Of a stretch of DNA of 64,000 nt, positions 1 through 8,628 are shown one piece after another. The stretch lies in NCBI GenBank assembly GCA_028283825.1, contig JAPWJW010000001.1:1116001-1180000 (forward strand). The letters run 5' to 3'. The stretch comes from Azospirillaceae bacterium. GTDB taxonomy: Bacteria > Pseudomonadota > Alphaproteobacteria > Azospirillales > Azospirillaceae. A program made the position numbers and the translations under genes. The notes beneath the pieces were generated by a model. The model had not been told where the DNA came from. It was given only the letters and a program-made list of their open reading frames with translations, and made no database searches. Position 1 is the first letter of the stretch. Each line of letters begins with the position of its first letter.

Positions 1-1368
1 GAGGAGGGGATGGCCAAGCTGGACGACCCCGTCACCAAACACCTGCCGGAGATGTCGCCGGTGGCCGACGGCATCACCATGCGCCAGCTGATGAACCATG
101 TCAGCGGCCTGCGGTGCAGCCTGGAACTGTCCCTGCAACTGGGTGGCTTGGGGCGCTATGCCTCCACCGCCGACTGCATGCGGCTGATGGCCGACGATGA
201 CGACGTCAATTTCAAGGCCGGTGAGGAGTGGTGCTACAACAACGGCGGCTACGTCCTGTTGAGCTTGGCCATTGAGCGGCTGTCGGGGCAGAAGCTGGGT
301 GACTTCCTGCGCGACCGCCTGTTCCGGCCCCTGGGCATGAACGACACCCTGCTGCGCCTGGTGGACACCGACTATGTGCCCAACAGCGCGTCGCTGCACA
401 TGGTGGACGGCAAGGGCGGTTATTACCGCCAGCCCATCGGGGCGGAAATCGTGGCGGAGGGGGGCATCGCCTCCACCGTCGATGACATGCTGCGCTGGCT
501 GAAGCATTTGCGGGGCGCGCTGGCGGGCAATCCCGTCGTGGGCACGGCGGAGACCTGGGCGCGCATGGTGGAACCGGCGGTGCTGGCCAACGGCTATGCC
601 ACCGGCTATGGCCTGGGTCTGATGCACACGCCCTATCGCGGGGCGCGCACGGTGCATCATGCCGGGGGCGTCATGGGCGGTTCCTGCCAGATGATCACCC
701 TGCCGGACCATGGGCTGGACGTCATCGTCATGGCCAACCGTGCCGGCCTGGATCCCATGGACCTGGCCGCCCGAATCATCGACGCCTGCGTCCCGAACCT
801 GGCCCCGAAGGCGGAGGCCTACGACGGCCCCATCCCCAGCGGCAGCTATCACGACCCGCGCACCGGCGGCGTGTACGGCCTGCTGCGGCATGAGGGCAAG
901 GCGCTGATCAGCATGAGCGGGACGGGCGTACCCCTGGCCCGGCACGACGATGGCCTGTTCCGCGCCACCATTCCTGTCTTTCACCTGGCGCTGGACTTGC
1001 CGGCGGAGCAGACGGCACCCAAAACCCTGCGGGGGACGGAATGCGGGATACCGACGGAATTGGTGCTGCTGGAACCCGATCCCGGGGCTGACCTGCGCCC
1101 CCTGGCCGGTGCCTACCTGGCGCGGGCCTCCGGCACCCATGCGGCGGTGGAGACGGACGGGGACGGCAAGACCGGCCGCCTGATCCTCAGCGGCCGTTTC
1201 GGTACCCTGCGGCACAGTCTGGTCAACCTGGCGCCCGGCCTGTGGGATGCCAAGCCGCTGGACCTGCCGGTGCCCATCGTCGGCGGCCTGATCGCCTTCG
1301 ACGACCAGGGTTTCACCTTCAACAGCGGCCGCACCCGCCGCCTGCGCTTCCGGAAGGCCGCTCAATGA
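1..1368 (+). CDS. Serine hydrolase, class C beta-lactamase family (5' end outside the window)
   Basis: The reading frame is open to the first base of the window, so the gene begins upstream. The ATG at 10 is almost certainly internal, because the residues around it (EEG-M-AKLDDPVTKHLP) match the stretch that follows the catalytic SxxK motif in this family; the SxxK motif itself is missing from the window. Visible family features are the TMRQLMNHVSGL segment, the YNN triad (WCYNNGGYVLL) that corresponds to YxN, and HHAGGVMGG near the position of the KTG/HxG motif. A further C-terminal beta-domain of roughly 170 residues follows. The stop overlaps the next start by four bases (ATGA), so this gene and the M81 hydrolase are probably translationally coupled. 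Substrate unknown: esterase, D-aminopeptidase or peptidase are all possible. Confidence 0.85.
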   Translation, partial: EEGMAKLDDPVTKHLPEMSPVADGITMRQLMNHVSGLRCSLELSLQLGGLGRYASTADCMRLMADDDDVNFKAGEEWCYNNGGYVLLSLAIERLSGQKLGDFLRDRLFRPLGMNDTLLRLVDTDYVPNSASLHMVDGKGGYYRQPIGAEIVAEGGIASTVDDMLRWLKHLRGALAGNPVVGTAETWARMVEPAVLANGYATGYGLGLMHTPYRGARTVHHAGGVMGGSCQMITLPDHGLDVIVMANRAGLDPMDLAARIIDACVPNLAPKAEAYDGPIPSGSYHDPRTGGVYGLLRHEGKALISMSGTGVPLARHDDGLFRATIPVFHLALDLPAEQTAPKTLRGTECGIPTELVLLEPDPGADLRPLAGAYLARASGTHAAVETDGDGKTGRLILSGRFGTLRHSLVNLAPGLWDAKPLDLPVPIVGGLIAFDDQGFTFNSGRTRRLRFRKAAQ

Positions 1369-2876
1369 CCGCCGATACCAAGACCGGCCCCCTGACCGTT
1401 TTCGTCGCTGCCCTGGTGCATGAGACCAACAGCTTTTCCCCCTTGCCGACCAGCCTGCGGTCCTTCGACAACGACTTCCAGCATCGGGCAGGCGATCCCG
1501 CCACCCTGGCCACGGCCCGACAACTGCCGGCCTTCGGCGACCTGTTCACGGTGGCTGCCGGGCATGGTGACCGGGTGATCGACGGCCCCGCCGCCGGCGC
1601 CCAGCCGTCGGGCGAGGTGCCGCGCCCGGTCTATGAGGGCTTGCGCGACGGCCTGCTGGCCGATCTGGCCACGGCCATGGCGGTCCAGCCCATCGACATG
1701 GTGGTGCTGGTCCTGCACGGCGCCATGGTGGGGCAGGATTATCCCGACTGCGAAGGCGACCTGCTGACCCGGGTGCGGGCCCAGGTAGGGCCCGACCTGC
1801 CGGTGGGCGCCATCCTGGACCTGCACGGCAACGCCACCCAGGCCATGGTGGACAGCGGCGCCGTCATCCTGGCCTGCAAGGAATATCCCCACACCGATTA
1901 CCTGGCCCGCATGGGGGAACTGTACACTATCCTGTCGGCCACGGCGCGCGGGGGCCCCAAGGCCCGCACCCTGATCCGCCGCGTGCCGGTGCTGGGCTTG
2001 TTCGGCACCACCGAGCAGCCCATGCGCGGCTTCGTCGACGGGCTGGCGCGGTATGAGGGGCGGGACGGCGTGCTGTCCGTCTCCATGATGCACGGCTTCA
2101 TCTGGTCGGACACGGAACACACCGGGGCCGCCGCCCTGGTGGTGACGGACGGCAGCGACGCGGCCGCCGCCGACCGCGCGCTGGCCGCCATCGCCGCCGA
2201 TTTCCAGGCCATCGCGACCTCCGGTCCGCTGCAACAGCGCCTGCCCCTGGAGGCGGCGCTGGGCCGGGCGCTGGCGCTGGTGGATGGCCGGCCGGCGGGA
2301 CGTCCCGTCATCCTGGCCGACAGTTCCGACAATCCCGGCGGCGGGGCCGCCTGCGACAGCACCTTCGTCCTGCGCGCCCTGATCGACCGGGGCGTCCAGG
2401 ACGTGGCCCTGGGCATGATCTGGGACCCCCAGGCCGCCCGGATCGCAGCCGACGCCGGCGTTGGCGCCCGTCTGCCCATGCGCATCGGCGGCAAGGTCGG
2501 CCCGCTGTCGGGCGATCCGGTGGATCTGGAGGTCGCGGTGCTGGCGGTGCGGGACGATGTGCACCAGCACGCCCTGGCGGACAGCGGCGAACATCTGGGC
2601 CTGGTGGTGGCCCTGCGCGCCGGCGGCATCGACATCGTGGTCAACAGCACGCGCCAGCAGGTCTATACCCCGGAATGCTTCACCGAACTGGGCATCGACC
2701 TGACGGCCAAGGCCCTGGTGGTGGTGAAATCCACCCAGCATTTCCGCGCCGGCTTCGACCCGATCGCCGCCGCCACCGTCTATTGCGACGCGCCGGGGTC
2801 GCTGAACCTGAACCTGGCGGCCTTGCCCTACCGTCACCTGCGCCGGCCCATCTGGCCTTTGGATCCCTTGCCTTGA
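1365..2876 (+). CDS. M81 family metallopeptidase (MlrC-like)
   Basis: This 503-residue protein matches the M81/MlrC family of zinc metallohydrolases, named after the last enzyme of microcystin breakdown but far more widespread. Near the N-terminus it has VHETNSFSP, which carries a His/Glu pair typical of the family, then LHGAMVGQDYPDCEGDLL and LDLHGN, which supply further metal-binding His/Asp residues. A C-terminal beta-rich MlrC domain follows from about residue 310. The start at 1365 is chosen because it gives an ATGA overlap with the upstream serine hydrolase; an in-frame extension further upstream would lie inside that gene. Together the pair looks like a peptide or amide scavenging unit. 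The true substrate cannot be read from sequence. Confidence 0.88.
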   Translation: MTADTKTGPLTVFVAALVHETNSFSPLPTSLRSFDNDFQHRAGDPATLATARQLPAFGDLFTVAAGHGDRVIDGPAAGAQPSGEVPRPVYEGLRDGLLADLATAMAVQPIDMVVLVLHGAMVGQDYPDCEGDLLTRVRAQVGPDLPVGAILDLHGNATQAMVDSGAVILACKEYPHTDYLARMGELYTILSATARGGPKARTLIRRVPVLGLFGTTEQPMRGFVDGLARYEGRDGVLSVSMMHGFIWSDTEHTGAAALVVTDGSDAAAADRALAAIAADFQAIATSGPLQQRLPLEAALGRALALVDGRPAGRPVILADSSDNPGGGAACDSTFVLRALIDRGVQDVALGMIWDPQAARIAADAGVGARLPMRIGGKVGPLSGDPVDLEVAVLAVRDDVHQHALADSGEHLGLVVALRAGGIDIVVNSTRQQVYTPECFTELGIDLTAKALVVVKSTQHFRAGFDPIAAATVYCDAPGSLNLNLAALPYRHLRRPIWPLDPLP

Positions 2877-2910
2877 GGCGAGTGGCAGATTGTTTCTCAA
2901 CTGCAAAAGT

Positions 2911-2957
2911 CAATGATCATATGGGATCATTGTTGAGTTTTGGGGGGTGTTTATAGT
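2911..2957 (+). promoter_or_regulatory. Promoter with overlapping inverted repeat upstream of the VOC gene
   Basis: Two 8-bp arms (CAATGATC at 2911-2918 and GATCATTG at 2925-2932) flank a 6-bp centre. The right arm overlaps a plausible -35 (TTGTTG, 2930-2935), which lies 16 bp from a -10-like TATAGT at 2952-2957. This geometry suits a repressor that blocks RNA polymerase. The candidate is based on the symmetry and spacing only. Confidence 0.45.
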
Positions 2958-2995
2958 CAGGCCATCCTATGGGAAATACAGAGGGAGGGATGACC

Positions 2996-3379
2996 ATGGC
3001 GATCTACACTCACGTAGCCGTCGGCACCAATGACCTGGGCAAGGCCCGCGGTTTTTATGACGCCGTGCTGGGCAAGCTGGGCCTGAAGCGGGTGGCCGAT
3101 CTGGGCGACAACGGCTCCATCTGGGGCGAGGACAAGCCGTCCTTCTTCGTGCTGAAGCCGGCCAACGGCCAGCCGGCCACGGTGGGCAACGGCGTCACCG
3201 TCAGTTTCGAGGCGCCGAACCGCGCCGCCGTCGATGCCTTCCATGCCGAGGCGCTGGCACAGGGCGGCGTCTGCGAGGGCAAGCCCGGTCCCCGCGGCTG
3301 GGCGCCCGACGCCTATGCCTCCTACGCCCGCGACCTGGACGGCAACAAGCTGGCTGCTTACGTCTTCAAGCCGGAATAA
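2996..3379 (+). CDS. VOC (glyoxalase/bleomycin-resistance fold) family protein
   Basis: A 127-residue single-domain protein of the vicinal oxygen chelate superfamily. The opening IYTHVAVGTNDLGKARGFYD contains the usual first metal-ligand His and the beta-alpha-beta start of the fold; the end (DLDGNKLAAYVF) corresponds to the family's DPDGNKxE motif, but with Ala where the second metal ligand Glu often stands, so metal binding may differ. The start at 2996 is preferred over ATG 2990 because the purine-rich GGGAGG at 2983-2988 then lies 7 bases upstream; at 2990 it would abut the start. It is a single gene with its own promoter and terminator. Function unknown; such proteins include glyoxalases, dioxygenases and antibiotic binders. 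Confidence 0.8.
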   Translation: MAIYTHVAVGTNDLGKARGFYDAVLGKLGLKRVADLGDNGSIWGEDKPSFFVLKPANGQPATVGNGVTVSFEAPNRAAVDAFHAEALAQGGVCEGKPGPRGWAPDAYASYARDLDGNKLAAYVFKPE

Positions 3380-3399
3380 GTAGCCGGCACCAGCAAACA

Positions 3400-3431
3400 A
3401 AAACGGCGCCGCAGTGATGCGGCGCCGTTTT
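3400..3431. terminator. Bidirectional intrinsic terminator
   Basis: A perfect 13-bp stem (3400-3412 with 3419-3431) and a 6-base loop, with A-runs on the left and T-runs on the right. It lies between the convergent VOC gene and pyk and can serve both. Confidence 0.85.
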
Positions 3432-3465
3432 CTTTTCAGCAAAACAGATACTTAGGCCGCGCGTA

Positions 3466-4884
3466 TCACGCCCCGATCTGCAACAGACGCAGGTTGTTGG
3501 TGGTGCCGGCCTGGGCGAAGGGGATGCCGGCGACGACGATGATCTGGTCGTGCAGCTTGGCGAACTCCGTCGCCTGGGCGACCGTGGAGGCGACCTGGAC
3601 CATCTGCTCGTAGCTGTGGATGTCGTCGGACAGATAGCTGTGGGTGCCCCACAGCAGGCAGAGGCGGCGCGACACCGCCTGGTCGGAGGTGATGGCCAGG
3701 ATGGCCACCTCCGGGCGCTTGCGGGCGATGCGGCCGGCGGTGGTGCCGCTGGAGGTGAAGGCCACGATGACGGGGGCGTGCACCGCCTCCGCCAGGTCGG
3801 CGGCGGCCGCGGCCACGGCGTGCGGCGGGGTCTGTTCCTCACCCGGCTCAGAGGCACGGATGAGGGAATGGTACAGCTTGTGCTTTTCGGTGGTGGCGAT
3901 GATGCGGTCCATCATGGTCACGGCTTCCAGCGGGTACTGGCCGCTGGCTGATTCCGCCGACAGCATGACGGCGTCGGCGCCGTCATAGATGGCGGTGGCC
4001 ACGTCCGACGCCTCGGCCCGGGTGGGGGTGGGGGTGTTGACCATGCTTTCCAGCATCTGGGTGGCGACGATCACCGGCTTCACCGCCAGGCGGCAGGCGC
4101 GGACCAGTTCCTTCTGGCGGCCGGGCACCTCATCCTGCGGGATTTCCACGCCCAAATCGCCGCGGGCCACCATGATGCCGTCGGACAGGCGGATGATGTC
4201 GTCGATCTGCTCCAGCGCCTGGGGCTTCTCGATCTTGGCCATCAGGCCGGCGCGGTCGCCGATCAGGCCGCGCGCCTCGATCATGTCGCTGGGCTTCTGC
4301 ACGAAGGACAGGGCCACCCAGTCCATGCCCAGGCTGAGGCCGAATTCCAGGTCGGCGCGGTCCTTCACCGTCAGGGGCGACAGGTTCAGCAGGGTGCCCG
4401 GCAGGTTGACGCCCTTGCGGTTGGAGATGACGCCGCCGACGACCACTTCGGCGGTCATGACGTCGTCGCCCAGGCTGGTGACCTTCACCCGCACGCGGCC
4501 GTCATCGATCAGCAGGTGGTGGCCCGGCAGGACGGCGGCGAAAATCTCCGGATGGGGCAGGGGGATGGCGTCGCGGTCGCCGTCCACACCCTTCAGGACG
4601 AAGCGGATGGTCTCGCCGGCGGCGACGACGATCTTGCCGTCCTTGATGGTGCCGACGCGGATCTTGGGGCCCTGCAGGTCCTGCAGGATGCCGATGGGGC
4701 GCCCGACTTCCTTTTCCAGCGCGCGGATGGCGGCATGGACCTTGGCGTGGTCCTCATGCGTGCCGTGGCTGAAGTTCAGGCGGAAGGTATCGACCCCGGC
4801 CAGGAACAGCGCCTTCAACTTCTCCGGCGTGTTGCTGGCGGGTCCGACGGTGGCGACGATCTTGGCTCGGCGGTGGCGACGCAT
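3466..4884 (-). CDS. pyk: Pyruvate kinase
   Basis: This 472-residue enzyme converts phosphoenolpyruvate and ADP to pyruvate and ATP, the last step of glycolysis and the Entner-Doudoroff pathway. The N-terminus (KIVATVGPASN), the phosphate-binding FRLNFSHGTHEDH, the catalytic IEKPQALEQIDDI, the metal-binding MVARGDLGVEIP and the KPVIVATQMLESM signature are all present, followed by the C-terminal allosteric domain. Length is typical for bacteria. The gene stands alone on the minus strand; its leader contains a long hairpin (4946-4982). It shares the terminator at 3400-3431 with the VOC gene. Confidence 0.97.
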   Translation of the reverse strand: MRRHRRAKIVATVGPASNTPEKLKALFLAGVDTFRLNFSHGTHEDHAKVHAAIRALEKEVGRPIGILQDLQGPKIRVGTIKDGKIVVAAGETIRFVLKGVDGDRDAIPLPHPEIFAAVLPGHHLLIDDGRVRVKVTSLGDDVMTAEVVVGGVISNRKGVNLPGTLLNLSPLTVKDRADLEFGLSLGMDWVALSFVQKPSDMIEARGLIGDRAGLMAKIEKPQALEQIDDIIRLSDGIMVARGDLGVEIPQDEVPGRQKELVRACRLAVKPVIVATQMLESMVNTPTPTRAEASDVATAIYDGADAVMLSAESASGQYPLEAVTMMDRIIATTEKHKLYHSLIRASEPGEEQTPPHAVAAAAADLAEAVHAPVIVAFTSSGTTAGRIARKRPEVAILAITSDQAVSRRLCLLWGTHSYLSDDIHSYEQMVQVASTVAQATEFAKLHDQIIVVAGIPFAQAGTTNNLRLLQIGA

Positions 4885-4945
4885 GGTTATTTCCGGCCCC
4901 TTTGAGGGCCGCCCCAGAAGTGAGAAGGCCGTTATGGTTTTACGC

Positions 4946-4982
4946 GGCCGGCAATCGTTGGTCGTGCCAACGGTTGCCGGCC
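4946..4982 (-). other. Long hairpin in the pyk leader region
   Basis: Two 16-base arms (4946-4961 and 4967-4982) pair at 15 of 16 positions, the exception being a T/G mismatch, around a 5-base loop. There is no T-run on either side, so it is not a standard terminator. It lies 62-98 bases upstream of the pyk start and downstream of fabI. It could be a leader structure of pyk or a Rho-independent-like processing signal for the fabI operon. Confidence 0.5.
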
Positions 4983-5094
4983 GGGTCGGGCGCGATGGTA
5001 CCCGCTTCCCTGCCGGACAACAACATGGGGATATGCGAAATTCAGGTTAAAGGCTGTAATTTTACTACATCGTTCGGATCAGGGGCGCCCCCCA

Positions 5095-5886
5095 TCACCC
5101 GATGATGTTCATGCCACCGTCGATATACAGGGTGCTGCCCGTCAGGCGCCGCGCGAAGGGGGAGGCGAGGTAGGCGCAGGTGTAGCCCACGTCCATGATA
5201 TCGACCAATTCCCCAACCGGCGCGCGGGCGATGGCGTCGTTCAGCAAATGGTCGAAGTCCTTCAGGCCCGACGCGGCGCGGGTCTTCAGGGGCCCGGGCG
5301 AGATGGCGTGGACGCGGATGTGGCGGGGCCCCAGCTCATACGCCAGGTAGCGGCAGGACGCCTCCAGCGCGGCCTTCACCGGCCCCATGACGTTGTAATT
5401 GGGTACCACGCGGTTGGCGCCGTGATAACTCATGGCGAACATGGTGCCGCCCTCCGCCATCAGGGGGGCGGCCAGTTTCGCCATGCGCACGAAGGAATGG
5501 CAGGAGATGTCCATGGCCTTGGCGAAACCCTCGGCCGAACAGTCCAGCAGCCCGCCGCCCAGATCCTCCTTGGGCGCGTAGGCGATGGAATGGACCAGGA
5601 TGTCCAGCCCGCCCCACTGCTCGCGCACGGCGTCGAACACGGCCTCCAGTTGGCCGGGCACGCTGACATCCAGCGGCAGGAACAGCCGGGCGCCCACCTC
5701 GGTCGCCAGCGGTTCCACGTGCGGCTTGGCCTTGTCGTTCAGGTAGGTGACGGCCACGTCCGCCCCCACCTCGTGAAAGGCCTTGGCACAGCCATAGGCG
5801 ATGGACATCTCGTTGGCGATGCCCACCACCAGGGCACGGCGGCCGGCCAGGATGCGGTTGGCGGAGGGGTGTGAGGCCAGGGTCAT
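5095..5886 (-). CDS. fabI: Enoyl-[acyl-carrier-protein] reductase, FabI type
   Basis: A 263-residue NADH-dependent enoyl-ACP reductase of the SDR fold, catalysing the last reduction of each fatty acid elongation cycle. The divergent FabI nucleotide motif (VVGIANEMSIAYGCA) replaces the usual TGxxxGIG, and the catalytic Tyr/Lys appear as YNVMGPVKAALE (Y-x6-K), which is diagnostic for FabI. SIAYAPKEDLGG and the C-terminal YIDGGMNIIG are also typical. It is the last gene of a five-gene operon; its start overlaps the ackA stop by four bases. A housekeeping fabI is usually unlinked to acetate kinase, so this may be a paralogue serving acyl-CoA or polyester metabolism; that is inference. Confidence 0.9.
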   Translation of the reverse strand: MTLASHPSANRILAGRRALVVGIANEMSIAYGCAKAFHEVGADVAVTYLNDKAKPHVEPLATEVGARLFLPLDVSVPGQLEAVFDAVREQWGGLDILVHSIAYAPKEDLGGGLLDCSAEGFAKAMDISCHSFVRMAKLAAPLMAEGGTMFAMSYHGANRVVPNYNVMGPVKAALEASCRYLAYELGPRHIRVHAISPGPLKTRAASGLKDFDHLLNDAIARAPVGELVDIMDVGYTCAYLASPFARRLTGSTLYIDGGMNIIG

Positions 5887-7112
5887 GGTGTCGCTCCCGT
5901 CAGCAGGCGCCGCGTATGGCGGGCGATCATCAATTCCTCATCCGTCGGCACGATCCAGGCGGCGACCTTGCTGCCGGGCGTGCTGATGCGGGCGGTGTCG
6001 CCGTTGGGGGTGGCGGCGGGGTGGGCGTTGGCTTCCCCGTCCAGGTCCAGGCCCAGCCAGGCGGCATGGCGACAAACCGCCGCACGCACGCCGGCGCTGT
6101 GCTCGCCAATGCCGGCGGTGAAGACCAGGGCGTCCAGCCCGCCCAAGGCGGCGGCCAGGGACCCGATCTCCCGCCCGATGCGGTAGGTGAACAAATCCAC
6201 CGCCAGCCGGGCGCGGGGATCGTCGCTGGTTTCCAGCGTGCGCATGTCGGCGGAGATGCCGGAGACGCCCAGCAGGCCGGAGCGCTGGTACAGCAGGCGC
6301 TGGATGTCCCGGGACCCCATGTGCATCTCATCCATCAGGTACAGGATGACGCCGGGGTCCAGGGTGCCGCAGCGCGTCCCCATGGGCAGACCCTCCACCG
6401 CGGTGAAGCCCATGGTGCTGGCGACGCTGCGCCCACCATCGATGGCGCACAGGCTGGCGCCGTTGCCCAAATGGGCGACGATCACCTTGGAATCCGCCAG
6501 CCCCAAATCGGCCAGGTGGGACGCGATGTACTCATACGACAGGCCGTGGAAGCCGTAGCGGCGCACGCCCCGGTCGGTGATCTCCGCCGGCAGGGCGAAG
6601 GCTTGGGCCAGGGGCGCTTGCGTGGCGTGGAAGGCGGTGTCGAAGCAGCCGACCTGGAACAGGCCGGGCGTACTGGCCAGGATGCTGCGCGCCGGCGCCA
6701 GATTATGCCCCTGGTGCAGGGGCGCCAGCGGCACCAGGGTTTCCAGCTTATCCAGCACGGCGGCGTCCAGGGCGGCCGGGGCGGTGAAGTCCACACCGCC
6801 ATGGACGATGCGGTGGCCCACCGCCTCCACCGCGTGGCCTTCCAGATGGGTGTTGATGAAGTCCATCAGGAAACGCGTGGCCTCGTCATGGTCGAAGGCG
6901 CCGGCCTCCAGCCCCGTCCAGCGCCGCTCCCCCACCAGGTCGCCGGCCGGATGGCGGGCGATGAAATGGACGCTGTCGGTGTGCAGCCCCTCGATCTGGC
7001 CCTTCAGGAACAGCTGCAACTCCCGCACCTCATCCGCGAACAGCGAGAACTTGATGCTGGAGGAGCCGGCGTTGATGACGATGATGGCGTTGCTGATCTT
7101 TCTGCGGCGCAT
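5883..7112 (-). CDS. ackA: Acetate/propionate kinase
   Basis: A 409-residue ASKHA-fold kinase that interconverts acetyl phosphate plus ADP and acetate plus ATP. Motifs in order: NAGSSSIKFSLF (phosphate-binding N-terminus), GHRIVHGG (substrate Arg), AHLGNGASLCAI, STMGFTAVEGLPMGTRCG and TAGIGEHS near the C-terminus. Length fits the family. The start codon follows an AAGG ribosome site by about 5 bases and lies only 6 bases after the stop of the phosphotransacylase, giving the usual Pta-AckA pair for overflow to, or assimilation of, acetate. Its stop overlaps the fabI start. Propionate or butyrate could also be substrates. Confidence 0.95.
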   Translation of the reverse strand: MRRRKISNAIIVINAGSSSIKFSLFADEVRELQLFLKGQIEGLHTDSVHFIARHPAGDLVGERRWTGLEAGAFDHDEATRFLMDFINTHLEGHAVEAVGHRIVHGGVDFTAPAALDAAVLDKLETLVPLAPLHQGHNLAPARSILASTPGLFQVGCFDTAFHATQAPLAQAFALPAEITDRGVRRYGFHGLSYEYIASHLADLGLADSKVIVAHLGNGASLCAIDGGRSVASTMGFTAVEGLPMGTRCGTLDPGVILYLMDEMHMGSRDIQRLLYQRSGLLGVSGISADMRTLETSDDPRARLAVDLFTYRIGREIGSLAAALGGLDALVFTAGIGEHSAGVRAAVCRHAAWLGLDLDGEANAHPAATPNGDTARISTPGSKVAAWIVPTDEELMIARHTRRLLTGATP

Positions 7113-7118
7113 GGGGCC

Positions 7119-8081
7119 TTACCCCACAGCCTTGGCGGCGGTGGTCCGCCGGTGCTGCGCGATCAGGGACGCCACGGCGCAGGACGCCAGGCGCGCCGGC
7201 ACGCTGTCGGCCCTGCTGGTCAGGATGATGGGGACCCGGGCACCCAGCACGATGCCGGCGGCATCCGCCCCCGCCAGGAAGGTCAGGCTTTTGGCCAGCA
7301 TGTTTCCGGCCTCCAGATCCGGCACCAGGATGACGTTGGCATGGCCTGCGACGGGGGAGGTCAGGTGCTTGATGGTGGCGGCTTCCGGGCTGATGGCGTT
7401 GTCCAGCGCCAGGGGACCGTCCAGGATGGCGCCGGTGATCTGGCCGCGATCCGCCATCTTGCACAGGGCGGCGGCCTCGATGGTCGACGGGATCTTCGGA
7501 TTGACCGTCTCCACCGCCGACAGGATGGCGACCCGCACTTCGCCGAAGCCCAAGATCAAGGCCAGGTCGATGGCGTTCTGCACGATGTCCACCTTGTCGG
7601 CCAGGGTGGGCGTGATGTTGACGGCGGCATCCGTGATGATCAGCGGGTCGGCATGGCCCGGGATATCCATGATGAAGCAGTGGCTGAGGCGGCGGGCCGT
7701 GCGCAGGCCGGTCTCGCTCTTGACCACCGCCCCCATCAGCTCATCGGTGTGCAGGCTGCCCTTCATCAGGGTTTCGGCCCGGCCCTCGCGCACCAGTTCC
7801 ACCGCCCGCTGGGCCGAGGCCACGCTGTGGGCCGTGTCCACGATCTCAAGTCCGCTTATGTCCAGGCTGGACTGGGCGGCCACCGCCTGGATGCGGTCCT
7901 TGGGCCCCACCAGGATGGGGGTGATCAGGCCTAGGCGGGCGGCGTCCACCGCCCCCTCCAGCGAGCTCAGGTCGCAGGGGTGGGCCACTGCGGCCAGGGT
8001 GGGGCCGGCCTGATGGGCGGCGGCGATCAGCCGCTGGTACTTCTTGTGGGTCACGTGCGCGGATGTGGCCGAACTGTCCAT
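7119..8081 (-). CDS. Phosphate acetyl/butyryltransferase family enzyme
   Basis: A 320-residue protein of the PTA_PTB fold, transferring an acyl group from CoA to phosphate to feed the adjacent acetate kinase. It matches the short phosphotransacylase module also found as the C-terminal half of MaeB-type and enoyl-CoA hydratase/Pta fusions; here it is free-standing. VAHPCDLSSLEGAVDAARLG near the N-terminus and ADAAGIVLGARVPIILTSRA near the C-terminus are typical. The start at 8081 is chosen because a GGGAGAG site sits about 5 bases upstream; an upstream ATG at 8099 is possible. Acetyl-CoA versus butyryl-CoA specificity is not decided by the sequence. Confidence 0.9.
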   Translation of the reverse strand: MDSSATSAHVTHKKYQRLIAAAHQAGPTLAAVAHPCDLSSLEGAVDAARLGLITPILVGPKDRIQAVAAQSSLDISGLEIVDTAHSVASAQRAVELVREGRAETLMKGSLHTDELMGAVVKSETGLRTARRLSHCFIMDIPGHADPLIITDAAVNITPTLADKVDIVQNAIDLALILGFGEVRVAILSAVETVNPKIPSTIEAAALCKMADRGQITGAILDGPLALDNAISPEAATIKHLTSPVAGHANVILVPDLEAGNMLAKSLTFLAGADAAGIVLGARVPIILTSRADSVPARLASCAVASLIAQHRRTTAAKAVG

Positions 8082-8118
8082 GGGTCTCTCCCGTGTCACT
8101 CTTCCAAACGGGACGGGT

Positions 8119-8586
8119 TCAGGCCGTCCAGGAAATGTAGATGCCGATGTCGCCGGAAATGCCGCCGTCCTTGAAGCTGACCACTTCGGCCGACAGGCCG
8201 TAGCCGCGGGGCTTCAGTTCCGCCGACCAGAACTCGTACAGTCCGCGGGCGAACCCCAGCAGCGTGTCCGGCCAGTTGTCTTCCAGCACGTTGATCTTGC
8301 GCCCGCCGTCCGCGCACCATTCGCAGGGGAACTGCCCCAGCATCAGCTTCTTCTCGCCGTTCTCGGCCGCGTGCTGGACGCGGGTCATGACGGTGTGGAT
8401 GAAACCCGGCGTCAGCGTGCGTTCCATGAAGGCCGCACGCTTGGCCTTGTCCTCCTCCTCCTGGACGGACAGCCGCCGGCGGGCCTCATCCGCCCGCGCC
8501 GCGGCCTTGCGTTCGATGATGGCGCGGATTTCCGCGGCGGTGGGCAGGGCTATCGGCGCTTCGGCCGTTTGGGACTGCGTGCTCAT
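8119..8586 (-). CDS. Conserved small protein of unknown function in the DUF3141/pta/ackA operon
   Basis: A 155-residue soluble protein I cannot assign to a characterised family. The first 60 residues are Ala/Arg/Glu-rich and probably form a helix or coiled coil (AAEIRAIIERKAAARADEAR). The second half (FPCEWCADGGRKINVLEDNW, then GYGLSAEVVSFKDGGISGDIGIYI) looks like a small alpha/beta domain. A CEWC pair is present but no other metal site is obvious. The start at ATG 8586 has a GGAGAG site about 6 bases upstream; a TTG one codon earlier is less likely. It sits between the DUF3141 hydrolase (42-base gap) and the phosphotransacylase (37-base gap), so it likely works with them. Confidence 0.75.
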   Translation of the reverse strand: MSTQSQTAEAPIALPTAAEIRAIIERKAAARADEARRRLSVQEEEDKAKRAAFMERTLTPGFIHTVMTRVQHAAENGEKKLMLGQFPCEWCADGGRKINVLEDNWPDTLLGFARGLYEFWSAELKPRGYGLSAEVVSFKDGGISGDIGIYISWTA

Positions 8587-8628
8587 CAAGGCTCTCCTTC
8601 ACCGGTGGGGGAGGGGGAACGCGGGGGT

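Noticed and set aside
1362-2906. A minus-strand open frame of about 510 codons opposite the M81 gene
   Set aside because: Composition is typical of antisense translation, and the plus-strand gene has clear family motifs.
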